Part shown: piece after piece, positions 1 to 9,663 of the stretch
How the letters are laid out: each line of letters starts with the position of its first letter
Position numbering within the stretch: the first letter of the stretch is position 1
NCBI RefSeq assembly: GCF_040744945.1
Contig: NZ_CP160453.1
Location: 2,542,001-2,606,000 of the forward strand
Direction: 5' to 3'
Source: Saccharothrix sp. HUAS TT1
GTDB taxonomy: Bacteria; Actinomycetota; Actinomycetes; Mycobacteriales; Pseudonocardiaceae
Length of the DNA: 64,000 nt
The notes under the pieces: generated by a model
Seen by the model: the letters and a program-made list of their open reading frames with translations, nothing else
What the model was told of the DNA's origin: nothing
The model's database searches: none
Program-made: the position numbers and the translations under genes

Positions 1-1
1 G

Positions 2-715
2 CCGGGCGCCGCGCTGGTCGAGCGGGACAAGGACCAGATCTCCGGCGAGCTCCAGGAGAAGACCGCCCCGATGCAGCCCGACGCGGCCAAGGCCACGCAG
101 TTGCTGGAGGCGGCCGGCTACGCCAAGGGCGGCGACGGGATCTACGAGAAGGACGGCAAGCCGCTGGCCATGACCCTCAAGGTCGTCGCCGGCTGGACCG
201 ACTACATCACCGCCGTCGACACGATGGCGCAGCAGCTGCAGCAGGTCGGCATCAAGGCGACCGCGCAGCAGGTGTCCTGGAACGAGTGGTCCGACGCCCG
301 CGGCCGCGGCAACTTCGAGCTGCTGATCGACTCGCTGCACCAGGGCCCGGCGCCCGACCCGTTCTACAACGCGTCCTACTTCTTCAGCACCGCGACCACC
401 GCCGAGGTCGGCGAGGTGGCGAACCCGAACTTCGCCCGCTTCTCCAACCCCGGCGTGGACGCCGCGCTGGCCGCGCTGAAGGGCATCGACCCGGAGGACG
501 ACGCCGCCCGGCAGCCGCACTTCGACACGATCCAGACCGAGATCGAGAAGTCGATCCCGTACATCCCGGTGCTCACCGGCGGCACGACCAGCGAGTTCAA
601 CGCCAAGAAGTTCACCGGGTGGCCGACCACCGACGACCTCTACTCGTTCCCGGCCGTCTGGGCACGACCGGAGCACTCGGAGATCTACCTGAAGCTCAAG
701 CCGGCCGGCCAGTGA
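2..715 (+). CDS. ABC transporter substrate-binding protein, family 5 (C-terminal part)
   Basis: This is the C-terminal part of an extracellular solute-binding protein of the peptide/nickel/oligosaccharide type (SBP_bac_5). The open frame enters from the left edge, so the N-terminus and signal peptide lie outside. The visible 237 residues resemble the second lobe of the family, with many aromatic residues in a segment near the end. It is followed 28 bp later by two permease genes and two ATPase domains of the Dpp/Opp class, so it should be the ligand receptor of that importer. Although the class is named for peptides, some members bind oligosaccharides, and the downstream alpha-galactosidase suggests a glycan ligand here. 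The ligand is inferred from context only. Confidence 0.85.
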   Translation, partial: PGAALVERDKDQISGELQEKTAPMQPDAAKATQLLEAAGYAKGGDGIYEKDGKPLAMTLKVVAGWTDYITAVDTMAQQLQQVGIKATAQQVSWNEWSDARGRGNFELLIDSLHQGPAPDPFYNASYFFSTATTAEVGEVANPNFARFSNPGVDAALAALKGIDPEDDAARQPHFDTIQTEIEKSIPYIPVLTGGTTSEFNAKKFTGWPTTDDLYSFPAVWARPEHSEIYLKLKPAGQ

Positions 716-743
716 CCGACTGATCGAGGCGATAGGCGGACCG

Positions 744-1733
744 ATGAGGTACTACGCCCGAAAGTTCGCGTTCTACCTGGTCGCCCTCTGGGCGGCGCTG
801 ACGCTGAACTTCTTCATCCCGAGGCTCATGCCGGGCAACCCGGTGGACATCCTCATGGCGAAGCTCGCGCAACGCGGCGGAACCGTGGACCCGTCGGCCC
901 GCAGAGCGTACGAACTGCTGCTCGGCACGAACAGCGGTGAATCGCTCCTCACGCAGTACACGTCCTACCTGGGCAACATGTTCCGCGGTGATCTGGGCAT
1001 CTCGGTGAGCGCGTTCCCGACGCCGGTGTCCCAGATCATCGCGGAAGCCCTGCCGTGGACCCTGATGCTCGTCGGCATCGCGACGTTCCTGTCGTTCGTC
1101 CTCGGCATCGCCCTCGGCACGTTCGTCGGCTGGCGGCGCGGCACCTGGCTGGACAGCCTGGTGCCCGCCACCACCGTGCTGGCCGCCGTGCCGTACTTCT
1201 GGCTGGCGCTGATCCTGGTCGCGATCCTGTCGTCCGGCCTGGGCTGGTTCCCGCTGCAGGGCGGCTACGACGTGGTCCTGTGGCCCGGCTGGAACGCCGA
1301 CTTCATCGGTTCCGCCCTCTACTACGGCACGCTGCCCGCGCTGACGATCGTCATCTCGTCCGTCGGCGGCTGGCTGCTCGGCATGCGCAACATGATGGTG
1401 TCCGCCACCGCCGAGGACTACGTGCTGACGGCCAAGGCCAAGGGCCTGCGCGACTCCCGCATCATGATCAAGTACGCGGCCCGCAACGCGGTGCTGCCGT
1501 CGGTCGCGGGCTTCGCGATCTCGCTCGGCTTCGTGGTGGCGGGCTCCATCATCACCGAGCAGGTGTTCTCCTACCCCGGCATCGGCTCCAAGCTGCTGCA
1601 AGCGGTGCAGAACAACGACTACGCCCTCATGCAGGGCATCTTCCTGGTGATCACGGTCGCCGTGCTCGGCGCGAACCTCGTGGTCGACCTGCTGTACGCC
1701 GTCATCGACCCGCGCACCCGCGTCAGCGGCTGA
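744..1733 (+). CDS. ABC transporter permease, DppB type
   Basis: This 329-residue integral membrane protein is the first permease of a peptide-class importer. A membrane helix lies near residues 8-26, more helices follow from about residue 100, and the cytoplasmic EAA coupling loop is visible around residues 228-250 (AKAKGLRDSRIM). Length and motif order match DppB/OppB/GsiC. The ATG is the first plausible start after the binding protein. It lies 17 bp before the fused permease/ATPase gene, so the cassette is probably one transcript. Confidence 0.9.
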   Translation: MRYYARKFAFYLVALWAALTLNFFIPRLMPGNPVDILMAKLAQRGGTVDPSARRAYELLLGTNSGESLLTQYTSYLGNMFRGDLGISVSAFPTPVSQIIAEALPWTLMLVGIATFLSFVLGIALGTFVGWRRGTWLDSLVPATTVLAAVPYFWLALILVAILSSGLGWFPLQGGYDVVLWPGWNADFIGSALYYGTLPALTIVISSVGGWLLGMRNMMVSATAEDYVLTAKAKGLRDSRIMIKYAARNAVLPSVAGFAISLGFVVAGSIITEQVFSYPGIGSKLLQAVQNNDYALMQGIFLVITVAVLGANLVVDLLYAVIDPRTRVSG

Positions 1734-1750
1734 GAAGGAGAACGGACACC

Positions 1751-3547
1751 GTGACCAACCTCAGTGCCGTCGCCGTCGAGCCGCCGCGCGGCCGGGCCGG
1801 CTGGCGGTCCACGCTGCCGCGCTGGTCGCCGAAGCTCGGCGTCGGCCTGGTCCTGATCGGCCTCATCGGCCTGTTCGGCCTGCTCGGCCCGTTCCTGGTC
1901 GGCGACCCGAACACGATCCGCGACATCAGCCTCACCGCGCCCGGCGGCGAGTTCTGGCTGGGCACCACGCTCACCGGCCAGGACATCGTGGCGCAGCTCG
2001 CGCACGCCACCCGCGGCTCGCTCTACATCGGCCTGATGGTCGGCGTGATGGCGACCGCCCTGTCCGCGCTGTTCGGCATCGTCGGCAGCTACATCGGCGG
2101 GTACGTCGACGAGGCGTTCTCGTTGTTCTCCAACGTGATGCTGGTGATCCCCGGCCTGCCGCTGGTGATCGTCATCTCCGCGTTCGTGCCCGCCGACCAG
2201 CGCGGCTCGTGGACGATCGCGGTGGTGCTGGCGATCACCGGCTGGGCCGCGTCGGCCCGCGTGCTGCGGGCCCAGACGCTGTCGCTGCGCAACCGGGACT
2301 ACGTCGCCGCGGCCAGGGTCTCCGGCGAGCGGCCGTGGCGCGTCATCACGGTCGAGATCCTGCCGAACCTGCTGCCGCTGCTGGCCTCGCAGTTCGTCTT
2401 CTCGGTGATCTACGCGATCCTGAGCGAGGCGGGCCTGTCGTTCCTGGGCCTCGGCGCGTCCAACTCGTCCACCCTCGGCACGATGCTCTACTACGCGCAG
2501 AACGGCTTCGCGCTGCAACGCGAGGCGTGGTGGTGGTTCGTGCCGCCGGGCCTGGTCATCGCCCTGTTCGGCTGCGGCCTGGCGCTGGTCAACTTCAGCA
2601 TCGACGAGATCATCAACCCCAAGCTGCGCGACGTGCCCCGGCGTGGCGAGGCCGAGGCCGCCCGGACGCCGGACCCCGCGGCGCGGGTGGACGACGACGT
2701 GGTGCTGACCGTCGAGAACCTGTCCGTCGTCTACCAGGTGGAGAACCCGGTGCACGCGGTCAAGGACGTGTCGATCACGCTGCGGCGCGGCGAGATCCTG
2801 GGCCTGGCGGGGGAGTCCGGCTGCGGCAAGACGACGCTCGCCTACGCGGTCAACCGGCTGCACCGGCCCCCGGCGGAGGTGACCACCGGCTCGGTCACGT
2901 TCCACGACCGCGAGGGCGACGACGTCGACGTGCTCGCGCTGACGCCCGGCGAGCTGCGCGAGTTCCGCTGGTCGAAGCTGTCCATGGTGTTCCAGGGCGC
3001 GATGAACGCGCTGAACCCGGTCATCTCGATCCGGGCGCAGCTGGAGGACGTGCTCACCACGCACCGCCCGGAGATGACCAAGGCGCAGCGCAGGGCCAAG
3101 TGCGAGGAAGTGCTCAGGCTGGTCGGCGTGGACGTGCGCCGGCTCGGCTCGTTCCCGCACGAGCTGTCCGGCGGCATGCGGCAGCGGGTGATGATCGCCA
3201 TGGCGCTGCTGCTCGACCCGCAGGTCATGATCATGGACGAGCCGACGACCGCGCTGGACGTGGTCGTGCAGCGCGGCATCCTGCGGGAGATCCTGCGGCT
3301 GCGCGACGAGATCGGCTTCGCCGTCCTGTTCATCACCCACGACCTGCCGCTGCTGCTCGAACTCGCCGACCGGATCGCGGTGATGAAGGAGGGCGAGGTG
3401 GTCGAGTACCGCACCGCCGAGGAGATGTTCGAGCGGCCCGAGCACCCCTACACCCGCCAGTTGCTCGACTCGTTCCCCAGCCTGACCGGCGAACGCGGCT
3501 CGTTCGTCCGCTCCGGCGAGCCCACCACGCCCGGAGGCACCCGATGA
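1751..3547 (+). CDS. Fused ABC permease (DppC type) and ATPase (DppD type)
   Basis: This single 598-residue protein joins the second permease and the first ATPase of the importer. Residues about 1-300 are a DppC-like membrane domain with an EAA loop near 183-205. Residues about 318-598 are a nucleotide-binding domain with Walker [10 protein letters not shown] near 354, signature LSGGMRQR near 472 and Walker B VMIMDEP near 491. There is no stop codon between the domains. The GTG start follows an AGAAGGAGA ribosome site. Permease/ATPase fusions of this kind are known in actinobacteria but are less common than separate genes. The frame overlaps the next ATPase gene by 4 bp (ATGA). Confidence 0.9.
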   Translation: MTNLSAVAVEPPRGRAGWRSTLPRWSPKLGVGLVLIGLIGLFGLLGPFLVGDPNTIRDISLTAPGGEFWLGTTLTGQDIVAQLAHATRGSLYIGLMVGVMATALSALFGIVGSYIGGYVDEAFSLFSNVMLVIPGLPLVIVISAFVPADQRGSWTIAVVLAITGWAASARVLRAQTLSLRNRDYVAAARVSGERPWRVITVEILPNLLPLLASQFVFSVIYAILSEAGLSFLGLGASNSSTLGTMLYYAQNGFALQREAWWWFVPPGLVIALFGCGLALVNFSIDEIINPKLRDVPRRGEAEAARTPDPAARVDDDVVLTVENLSVVYQVENPVHAVKDVSITLRRGEILGLAGESGCGKTTLAYAVNRLHRPPAEVTTGSVTFHDREGDDVDVLALTPGELREFRWSKLSMVFQGAMNALNPVISIRAQLEDVLTTHRPEMTKAQRRAKCEEVLRLVGVDVRRLGSFPHELSGGMRQRVMIAMALLLDPQVMIMDEPTTALDVVVQRGILREILRLRDEIGFAVLFITHDLPLLLELADRIAVMKEGEVVEYRTAEEMFERPEHPYTRQLLDSFPSLTGERGSFVRSGEPTTPGGTR

Positions 3548-4407
3548 CCGCGTTGGAAGCGAGTGGGCTGGTCAAGGACTTCCACGTCCGGGTCGGCCTG
3601 CGGCGGGTCAGGCTGCGCGCGGTGGACAACGTGTCGTTCACCCTCACCCCCGGCCGCACGGTGGCGCTGGTCGGCGAGTCCGGCTCGGGCAAGTCGACCA
3701 TCGCCCGGATGATCGCCCGGCTGGAGAAGCCCAGCGGCGGCTCCATCGCGGTGACCGGCCCGGACGGCGCCCGCGTGCCCGACCGGCAGTACCGGGACCA
3801 CGTGCAGATGGTGTTCCAGGACCCGTTCGCGTCGCTGAACCCGTTCCACACCATCGAGCACCACCTGGCGCGACCGCTGAAGCTGCACGGCAAGCCGCAC
3901 GGCTGGGACGACGTGGTGCGGCTGCTGGACCGCGTGTCGCTGCCCGGCCGCGACGTCGCCGGCCGCCGCCCGCACGAGCTGTCCGGCGGCCAGCGGCAGC
4001 GGGTGGCCATCGCGCGGGCGCTCGCGCCGGGCGCCAAGGTCGTGGTGGCCGACGAGCCGGTGTCCATGCTCGACGTCTCGATCCGGCTGGGCGTGCTGAA
4101 CCTGATGGCGCGCCTGCAGCGGGAGGAGGACCTGGCCGTCCTCTACATCACCCACGACCTGGCCACGGCACGGCACTTCTCCGACGACATCCTCGTGCTC
4201 TACAAGGGGCGCGTGGTCGAGCGGGGCCCGGCCGACGAGGTGATCCTCAACCCGCAGCACCCGTACACCAAGATCCTGGCCTCCGCCGCGCCGAACCCCG
4301 AGGCGCGCGGCCGGGCCGTCGAGATCGACCCGGCCGACGTGGAACGGGCCGGCTCCGCCGCCGCTTACGACCACAACACCGGTGCGTGGGAGGAGGTCGC
4401 CACATGA
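3544..4407 (+). CDS. ABC transporter ATP-binding protein, DppF type
   Basis: This 287-residue protein is the second ATPase of the importer. It has Walker A GESGSGKST near residue 43, signature LSGGQRQR near 146, Walker B VVVADEP near 165, and the C-terminal oligopeptide-transporter extension with the NPQHPYTK motif typical of the DppD/F class. It starts inside the stop of the fused gene (ATGA) and ends by overlapping the alpha-galactosidase start (ATGA). Transport and hydrolysis are therefore translationally coupled. Confidence 0.9.
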   Translation: MTALEASGLVKDFHVRVGLRRVRLRAVDNVSFTLTPGRTVALVGESGSGKSTIARMIARLEKPSGGSIAVTGPDGARVPDRQYRDHVQMVFQDPFASLNPFHTIEHHLARPLKLHGKPHGWDDVVRLLDRVSLPGRDVAGRRPHELSGGQRQRVAIARALAPGAKVVVADEPVSMLDVSIRLGVLNLMARLQREEDLAVLYITHDLATARHFSDDILVLYKGRVVERGPADEVILNPQHPYTKILASAAPNPEARGRAVEIDPADVERAGSAAAYDHNTGAWEEVAT

Positions 4408-6470
4408 CGGTGACCTGGTCGACGGGCGCGATCCGGCTCGTCCTGACGGGCGGTGAGGACCGGCCGGTGAGCCTGCTCTCGCTGCGGCCGGACGGCCCGG
4501 TCGAGGGGATCGGCGTGCCGCTGGTCGAGGTGCAGGCCCTCGGGCACGGCCGGTTCCCCGGCAGCCACCGCTACGCGGACACCACCATCGGCGCCCGGTT
4601 GCGCTACCGCGACCACGTGGCGTCCACCGACGAGCTGCGGGTCGTGCAGCACGACCCGGTGACGGGCCTGGTGGTGTCGTCGGTGTTCCAGGGCGTGGCC
4701 GGCGTGCCCGCCGTGCGGACGTGGACGGAGGTGGCGGTCGAGGGCGGGCCGGTGCACGTCCAGGCCGTGACGTCGCTGTCCACCGGCGCGTTCCTGGTCG
4801 ACTCCGGTCGGTCGGTGGACGAGGTGGACCTGGTGCACGCCGACTCGGACTGGGTCGCCGAGTCGCGCTGGCACCGCACCCCGCTGCGCGAGGCCGGCCT
4901 GGTGGCGATGGACCCGACCGCGCACCACCACGCGTCCCGCAGCCGGTTCGCGCTGACGTCGCGCAGCTCGTGGTCCACCGGCGAGCACCTGCCGACCGGC
5001 GTGCTGGTGGCGCGGGACGACAGCTGGGCGCTCGCGTGGCAGATCGAGCACAACGGCGCGTGGCACTTCGAGGTCGGCGAGACGGTCGCCGGCGCGTACC
5101 TGGCGCTGCTGGGGCCGAGCGACGGCGAGCACCAGTGGGGCCGGGTGGTGACCGAGGACCACGGCTTCACCACCGTGCCCGTGTCGGTGGCGGTCGCCGC
5201 CGGCGGGGTGGACGAGGCGTTCGGCGCGCTGACCCGGCAGCGCCGGGCGACCCTGCGCGACCGGCGCGCGCCCGAGCTGCCGGTGGTCTTCAACGACTAC
5301 ATGAACACCCTGATGGGAGACCCGACCACGGAGAAGCTGCTCCCGCTCGTCGACGCGGCGGCCGACGTCGGCGCGGACTACTTCTGCGTCGACGCCGGCT
5401 GGTACGCCGAGGACGGCGAGTGGTGGGACAGCGTCGGCGAGTGGCAGCCGTCGCGGACCCGGTTCCCCGGCGGGTTCGGCGAGGTCGCCGACCGCATCCG
5501 GGAACGCGGGATGGTGCCCGGCATCTGGCTGGAGCCCGAGGTGGTCGGCATCCGGTCGGCGCCGGCCAGGTCGCTGCCCGACGACGCGTTCTTCCAGCGC
5601 CAGGGCGCGCGGGTCGGCGAGCACGGCCGGTTCCACCTCGACCTGCGCCACCCCGCCGCGGTGCGGCACGTGGACGAGGTGGTCGACCGGCTGGTCCGCG
5701 AGTTCGGCATCGGGTACGTCAAGCTGGACTACAACATCATGCCCGGCGCCGGCACCGACGTCGGCGGTCTCGCGCCCGGTGACGGCCTGCTCGGGCACAA
5801 CCGGGCGCACCTGGCGTGGCTGGACTCGGTGCTGGCCCGCCACCCGGGGCTGCTGCTGGAGAACTGCGCGTCCGGCGCCATGCGGATGGACTACGCGATG
5901 CTGTCCCGGCTGCACCTGCAGTCCACCTCGGACCAGCAGAACCCGTTGCTGTACCCGCCGATCGCCGCCGCCGCGCCCGCCTCCGTGCTGCCGGAGCAGG
6001 CGGGCAACTGGGCGTGCGCGCAGCCGGGGATGTCGCCGGACGAGGCCGCGTTCACGTTGGCCACCGGCGTGCTCGGCCGGCTCTACCTGGCCGGGCGGGT
6101 CGACCTGATGGACGACGCGCAGCGGGCGCTGGTGCGCGAGGCCGTGACCGTCCACAAGGGACTTCGGCCGGAGATCGCCACCTCGACGCCCTTCTGGCCG
6201 CTCGGGCTGGCCGACCACGTCGGTCCCTGGCTGGCGCAGGGCCTGCGCGCCGCCGGGAACAGCTACGTGACGGTCTGGCGGCTGCCCGACGCCACCGCGG
6301 CGGTCGACCTGCCGGTGCCGCACCTGCGCGGGCGGGACGTGGCGGCGTCGCCGGTGTTCCCGGTGGCGTCGCCGTCGTGGGCCTTCGGGTGGGACGCGCA
6401 GAGGGGGGTGCTGCGCGTCCACCACTCCGGCGACGCCCCGGCGGCGGTCGTCGTGCGGCTGGCGGGCTGA
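4404..6470 (+). CDS. Alpha-galactosidase, GH36 family
   Basis: This 688-residue enzyme is predicted to remove terminal alpha-galactosyl groups from oligosaccharides. The GH36 catalytic nucleophile is in GYVKLDYN (Asp442). The acid/base is in STSDQQN (Asp510), just after the ENCASGAMRMD segment that is also conserved in the family. There is no signal peptide, so it should act in the cytoplasm on imported sugars. The start overlaps the upstream ATPase stop by 4 bp. With the importer this suggests uptake of alpha-galactosylated oligosaccharides. Specificity within GH36 (melibiose, raffinose, galactomannan) cannot be read from sequence. Confidence 0.9.
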   Translation: MTVTWSTGAIRLVLTGGEDRPVSLLSLRPDGPVEGIGVPLVEVQALGHGRFPGSHRYADTTIGARLRYRDHVASTDELRVVQHDPVTGLVVSSVFQGVAGVPAVRTWTEVAVEGGPVHVQAVTSLSTGAFLVDSGRSVDEVDLVHADSDWVAESRWHRTPLREAGLVAMDPTAHHHASRSRFALTSRSSWSTGEHLPTGVLVARDDSWALAWQIEHNGAWHFEVGETVAGAYLALLGPSDGEHQWGRVVTEDHGFTTVPVSVAVAAGGVDEAFGALTRQRRATLRDRRAPELPVVFNDYMNTLMGDPTTEKLLPLVDAAADVGADYFCVDAGWYAEDGEWWDSVGEWQPSRTRFPGGFGEVADRIRERGMVPGIWLEPEVVGIRSAPARSLPDDAFFQRQGARVGEHGRFHLDLRHPAAVRHVDEVVDRLVREFGIGYVKLDYNIMPGAGTDVGGLAPGDGLLGHNRAHLAWLDSVLARHPGLLLENCASGAMRMDYAMLSRLHLQSTSDQQNPLLYPPIAAAAPASVLPEQAGNWACAQPGMSPDEAAFTLATGVLGRLYLAGRVDLMDDAQRALVREAVTVHKGLRPEIATSTPFWPLGLADHVGPWLAQGLRAAGNSYVTVWRLPDATAAVDLPVPHLRGRDVAASPVFPVASPSWAFGWDAQRGVLRVHHSGDAPAAVVVRLAG

Positions 6471-6473
6471 CCG

Positions 6474-6995
6474 CTAGGGCAGCCTCGGCTCGACCAGTTC
6501 GGCGACCCGCAAGGCCGCCGGGCACGGGTCCTCGTCGGGGCTGCCCGAGTTCAGCACCACGTCGACCCGGGACGAGTCGGTGACCCCGATGAAGATCCCG
6601 CAGCTGCCGGTCGCGCCCACCGCCTGCTTGGCCCGGTGGCGGCCGATGGTGATCTCGTCGACCGGGTTGCCGTTCGACTGCACGGCGTCCAGCCCGGTGG
6701 AGGTGCGGATGCCGACGCCGAGCCGCGCCTTCTCGGGGGAGAAGTTGCACACCTTCGCCGCGCCCAACTGCTCCACCGCCGGTTCGGCGGTCTGCGCGCC
6801 GGTGACCTGCTCGGCCTCGGCCTTGGTGAGCAGGGCGCACGGGTCGGCGCCGTCCAGCGGACCGCCCTTGACCGGACCGAACTGCGGCGCGGTGGTCGTG
6901 CCGGTGGCCGGCGCGGACTCCGGCTCACCCGTCCCGCAGGCGGTGAGGACCGACAACACGACCGCGACCGCGGCCAGGGTGGTTCGACGGTTCAC
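6474..6995 (-). CDS. DUF3558 family lipoprotein
   Basis: This 173-residue protein starts at a GTG behind an AGGGA site. It has a signal peptide ending in the lipobox LTAC, so it should be a lipid-anchored surface protein. The mature part contains the Cys-rich DUF3558 fold, with the conserved DPCALLT segment near the start. The C-terminal RVAELVEPRLP nearly matches the end of the second DUF3558 gene at 8657-9193, so the two are paralogues. DUF3558 proteins are found in actinobacteria and often sit beside PPE/EspG genes; their function is unknown. It ends 3 bp after the convergent alpha-galactosidase gene. Confidence 0.85.
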   Translation of the reverse strand: MNRRTTLAAVAVVLSVLTACGTGEPESAPATGTTTAPQFGPVKGGPLDGADPCALLTKAEAEQVTGAQTAEPAVEQLGAAKVCNFSPEKARLGVGIRTSTGLDAVQSNGNPVDEITIGRHRAKQAVGATGSCGIFIGVTDSSRVDVVLNSGSPDEDPCPAALRVAELVEPRLP

Positions 6996-7065
6996 GGGGT
7001 TCCCTGATCGGTCAGGGCGGTGCAAGAACGCCGCCGGCATGGGTGACCGACGGTAGCCCACTTTC

Positions 7066-7079
7066 TGGGAGCGCTACCA
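7066..7079. promoter_or_regulatory. CebR-like operator, one mismatch
   Basis: The sequence TGGGAGCGCTACCA matches 13 of 14 bases of the CebR box TGGGAGCGCTCCCA. It lies about 70 bp upstream of the DUF3558 gene that starts at 6995. Regulation of a lipoprotein by a cello-oligosaccharide sensor would be unexpected, so this may be a related LacI-family site or chance. Confidence 0.4.
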
Positions 7080-7124
7080 GACCGTTGTCCCGCGAACCGG
7101 CCCAGCACCTGCCGCGCAGCGCCG

Positions 7125-8633
7125 TCAGTGGCCGGACCAGTCGCCGATCACCGGCGGCGCGGTCGCCTCGTCGTTGCCGAACAGGGCTTCGGCGTCGGGT
7201 TCGAGCAGGTAGGACGGCGACTGGTGCTCAACGTCCTCCTCGCCCCGGCCCGCGGCGGGCCCACCCATCGGCCCCATGCCAGGCATCCCGGCGCCCACAC
7301 CCGCCCGACCACCACCCCGTGCCCCTGCCTCACCGTGGGCGCCACCCGCAGCCCACCCCTTCGCCGCCGACCCAGCCCCTCCGGCCAACCCGGACCCCGG
7401 CAACCCGCCACCGGGCAGCCCACCACCGGGCACCCGACCGCCACCTCCCGCAGCGCCACCTACACCGCCAACACCTCCGACCCCTCTGCCGAAGCCGCCC
7501 CCACCCCGCCCGTTCCGCCCCGCGCCCGTTCCACCGAGCCCACCCGGCCCCGGCACACCCAAGGCATCCCGACCACCGACCCCAGTCCCACCTACGTGCC
7601 CATCCCGCCCCCCGGAGGGCGTGTACGTACCCGACCCAGTGCCACTGGTGCCCGTCGTCCCACCAGTTCCACCACTCCCACCATCCCCCGGACCCACCGA
7701 AGCGACACCGGTCGTACCACCGACCACCGGCGGCACGACCGCGCGCTCACCCGGCGCGGTCCCGAACGGCTGCCCGGGCCGACCCGGCTGCGGCCGGACG
7801 GGCGGCTGGTCAGGCGGCGGAGGCATCGGCGGCGGCGGAGGCGGTGGCGGTGGCGGCACGACCGGCGGCGGCGCGAACGCCGGCTGCGCCGCCGCCGTCT
7901 GCGCCACCGTCCGGTCGTACGCCTCCACCGCCAGCGCCGCCTCCATGTGCTCCCGCCGCTGCTTGGTGAACTCAGCCCGATCCGCCTCCGCCTGCATCGC
8001 GTAGGCGATCGGGTCGGTGATGGTCATCAGCCGCCGGTTCGCCGCCTCCACGTTGAACGGCTCGGCAGGGGGCAGCGGCACGTTCGACTTTGCCGTTGTC
8101 AGAGCATCCGACTGCTGTGCGGACAGGGTGCCCGCCACCTGCGCCGCAGCTCCCATTCCCGCCGACCTGCGGCCGATCTCGGCCATGGCCTGCCGACCCC
8201 GGTCCCCCGCGTCTCCCGTCCAATAAGACTCGCTGGCAGTGATCGCCCTGGCGATGACATCCTCGAACTCGACCAGCTTGTTGCCCAACTTCGTCCAGAC
8301 ATCGCTGTTCTCGCCGACGACGCCGGGGTTGGCGTCGATGTTCACGCTTTCGTACAGCTCCCGATGGGGAATGCTGAGGTAGTCGACCCGGGGCTGGGGC
8401 GGTGCGGAGCGCTTCAGCATGGTCCCGCCCTGCTGGGAAACCCGCGAGTCCAGCAGGCCGCCGTCCAGGCCGGGGCTGAGCAGTGACGCCACGACGGGGT
8501 TGAACGGTCCGAGGGTCTGCGAAGGCTCCTGGGTGACCCGTTCGTCGAACTCCCGACCGGTGGTGACCTCCGAGCGGTGCTCGGAGCCGTCCGTTTCGTA
8601 GGAGGACGGTCTTCCCGGTGTTCCCTGGTTCAT
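7125..8633 (-). CDS. PPE-like protein with proline/glycine-rich tail (type VII secretion candidate)
   Basis: This protein of 502 residues begins at an ATG behind GGGAGGGA. Residues about 75-240 form a helical domain with the WTGDAGD turn that resembles the WxG motif of PPE/WXG100 proteins. A poly-proline stretch follows, then a long Gly/Thr/Ser-rich low-complexity region, and a final acidic segment ending DEATAPPVIGDWSGH. That layout is typical of large actinobacterial substrates of type VII (ESX) secretion. The EspG-like chaperone gene at 9660-10430 supports this, as EspG proteins bind PPE proteins. No ESX core gene (EccC, EccB) is in view, so export is inferred. Confidence 0.75.
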   Translation of the reverse strand: MNQGTPGRPSSYETDGSEHRSEVTTGREFDERVTQEPSQTLGPFNPVVASLLSPGLDGGLLDSRVSQQGGTMLKRSAPPQPRVDYLSIPHRELYESVNIDANPGVVGENSDVWTKLGNKLVEFEDVIARAITASESYWTGDAGDRGRQAMAEIGRRSAGMGAAAQVAGTLSAQQSDALTTAKSNVPLPPAEPFNVEAANRRLMTITDPIAYAMQAEADRAEFTKQRREHMEAALAVEAYDRTVAQTAAAQPAFAPPPVVPPPPPPPPPPMPPPPDQPPVRPQPGRPGQPFGTAPGERAVVPPVVGGTTGVASVGPGDGGSGGTGGTTGTSGTGSGTYTPSGGRDGHVGGTGVGGRDALGVPGPGGLGGTGAGRNGRGGGGFGRGVGGVGGVGGAAGGGGRVPGGGLPGGGLPGSGLAGGAGSAAKGWAAGGAHGEAGARGGGRAGVGAGMPGMGPMGGPAAGRGEEDVEHQSPSYLLEPDAEALFGNDEATAPPVIGDWSGH

Positions 8634-8656
8634 CGTTGTTGTCCCTCCCCGGACGG

Positions 8657-9193
8657 CTACGGCAGTTTCGGCTCGACCAGTTCGGCGAGCCGCTTGGCGA
8701 AGCCGCACGAGTCCTCGCCGGGTTTCGCCGTGAACACGACGTCCACCCGCGATGACGCGGTGACCCCCAAGATGAAGAAGCAGCTCCCGTAAGGGGAAAC
8801 CCACACCTTCGCCTCGTGCCCACCGATGGTGTGGTCAGTCACCGGGCCGGTCGGGTTGACCCCGGCCAACCCGACGTTGGTGCGGATGTCGACCGACAAG
8901 GGCCGTCCGTTCACGTTGTACTCACAGCCGCGCGCGGTGCCGAGGTCGTTGCGGGCCGGCTCGTCCGCGAGCTTGTCCGCGACGCGCTCGACCTCGGCCA
9001 CGGTCAGCAGCTCGCACGGGTCGGCGTCCTCCAACGTCGGTGACGCGCTACCGGTGGTGGTCGAGGTCTTGCCCGTCGAGGTCGACGGTGAGCCGCCCAC
9101 GTTCGCCGACGGCTTGCCCTGGATCGGCCCGCCGCACGCCGTGACGGCGAGGAACGTGGCAGCCAGCCCGACTGCGGCCATCCGAAAGTTCAC
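8657..9193 (-). CDS. DUF3558 family lipoprotein (paralogue)
   Basis: This 178-residue lipoprotein has a GTG start, a signal peptide and lipobox VTAC, followed by a Ser/Thr/Gly linker. The DUF3558 domain has the conserved DPCELLT start and the C-terminal AKRLAELVEPKLP. It is a paralogue of the gene at 6474-6995. The pair flanks the PPE-like gene, and all three face the same way as the EspG-like gene, which suggests a shared cell-envelope role. The molecular function of the family is not known. Confidence 0.85.
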   Translation of the reverse strand: MNFRMAAVGLAATFLAVTACGGPIQGKPSANVGGSPSTSTGKTSTTTGSASPTLEDADPCELLTVAEVERVADKLADEPARNDLGTARGCEYNVNGRPLSVDIRTNVGLAGVNPTGPVTDHTIGGHEAKVWVSPYGSCFFILGVTASSRVDVVFTAKPGEDSCGFAKRLAELVEPKLP

Positions 9194-9210
9194 GGGTTCT
9201 TCCTCGGTGT

Positions 9211-9663
9211 TCAGGTGGAAAGCGTCGATCCACCGGTGTCGGTGACGGATTTCGCGACGTCCTGGTCTTCGGTGTCGTAGAGCTTCATCGCCTCCTGGAC
9301 CTGCTCCCCGAGCCGGTCGAGATCGCTCCTGAACTGCTTCAGCGCGGCCTCCAACCCCTGGACCGGGTCCGAGGCGATGGTGGCCAGGAACGGCTTGTAG
9401 ACCTGTGCGGCGGGCGTGGTGCCCAAGGGCGGTTCCTGGGTCAGCCGCCCGGTGGCCTGCGCTGCCCGGTCGAGGTCGAAGTTGATCATCTCGATGGCCC
9501 GGAGCAGGGCCTCACCTCCGGTCGTGCTGACGGTGAAGCCCGCCGCGACCGCGGCGCCGAAGTCGGAGACGGCGGCGTTCATGCCGCTGACCCCCCTGAT
9601 CAGACCTTCCACAGCGATCACCCTCTCCCAAGTGATGTCGGGTCCGACAGCAGTTGTGCTCAT
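9211..9663 (-). CDS. Small helical protein, ESX-substrate-like
   Basis: This 150-residue protein is predicted to be almost entirely helical, with no signal peptide or membrane helix. Its size and position between an EspG-like gene and a PPE-like gene suggest a WXG100/PE-like partner, but a clear central WxG is missing. It starts by a 4-bp ATGA overlap with the EspG-like gene, so the two are co-translated. The exact function is unknown. Confidence 0.6.
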   Translation of the reverse strand: MSTTAVGPDITWERVIAVEGLIRGVSGMNAAVSDFGAAVAAGFTVSTTGGEALLRAIEMINFDLDRAAQATGRLTQEPPLGTTPAAQVYKPFLATIASDPVQGLEAALKQFRSDLDRLGEQVQEAMKLYDTEDQDVAKSVTDTGGSTLST

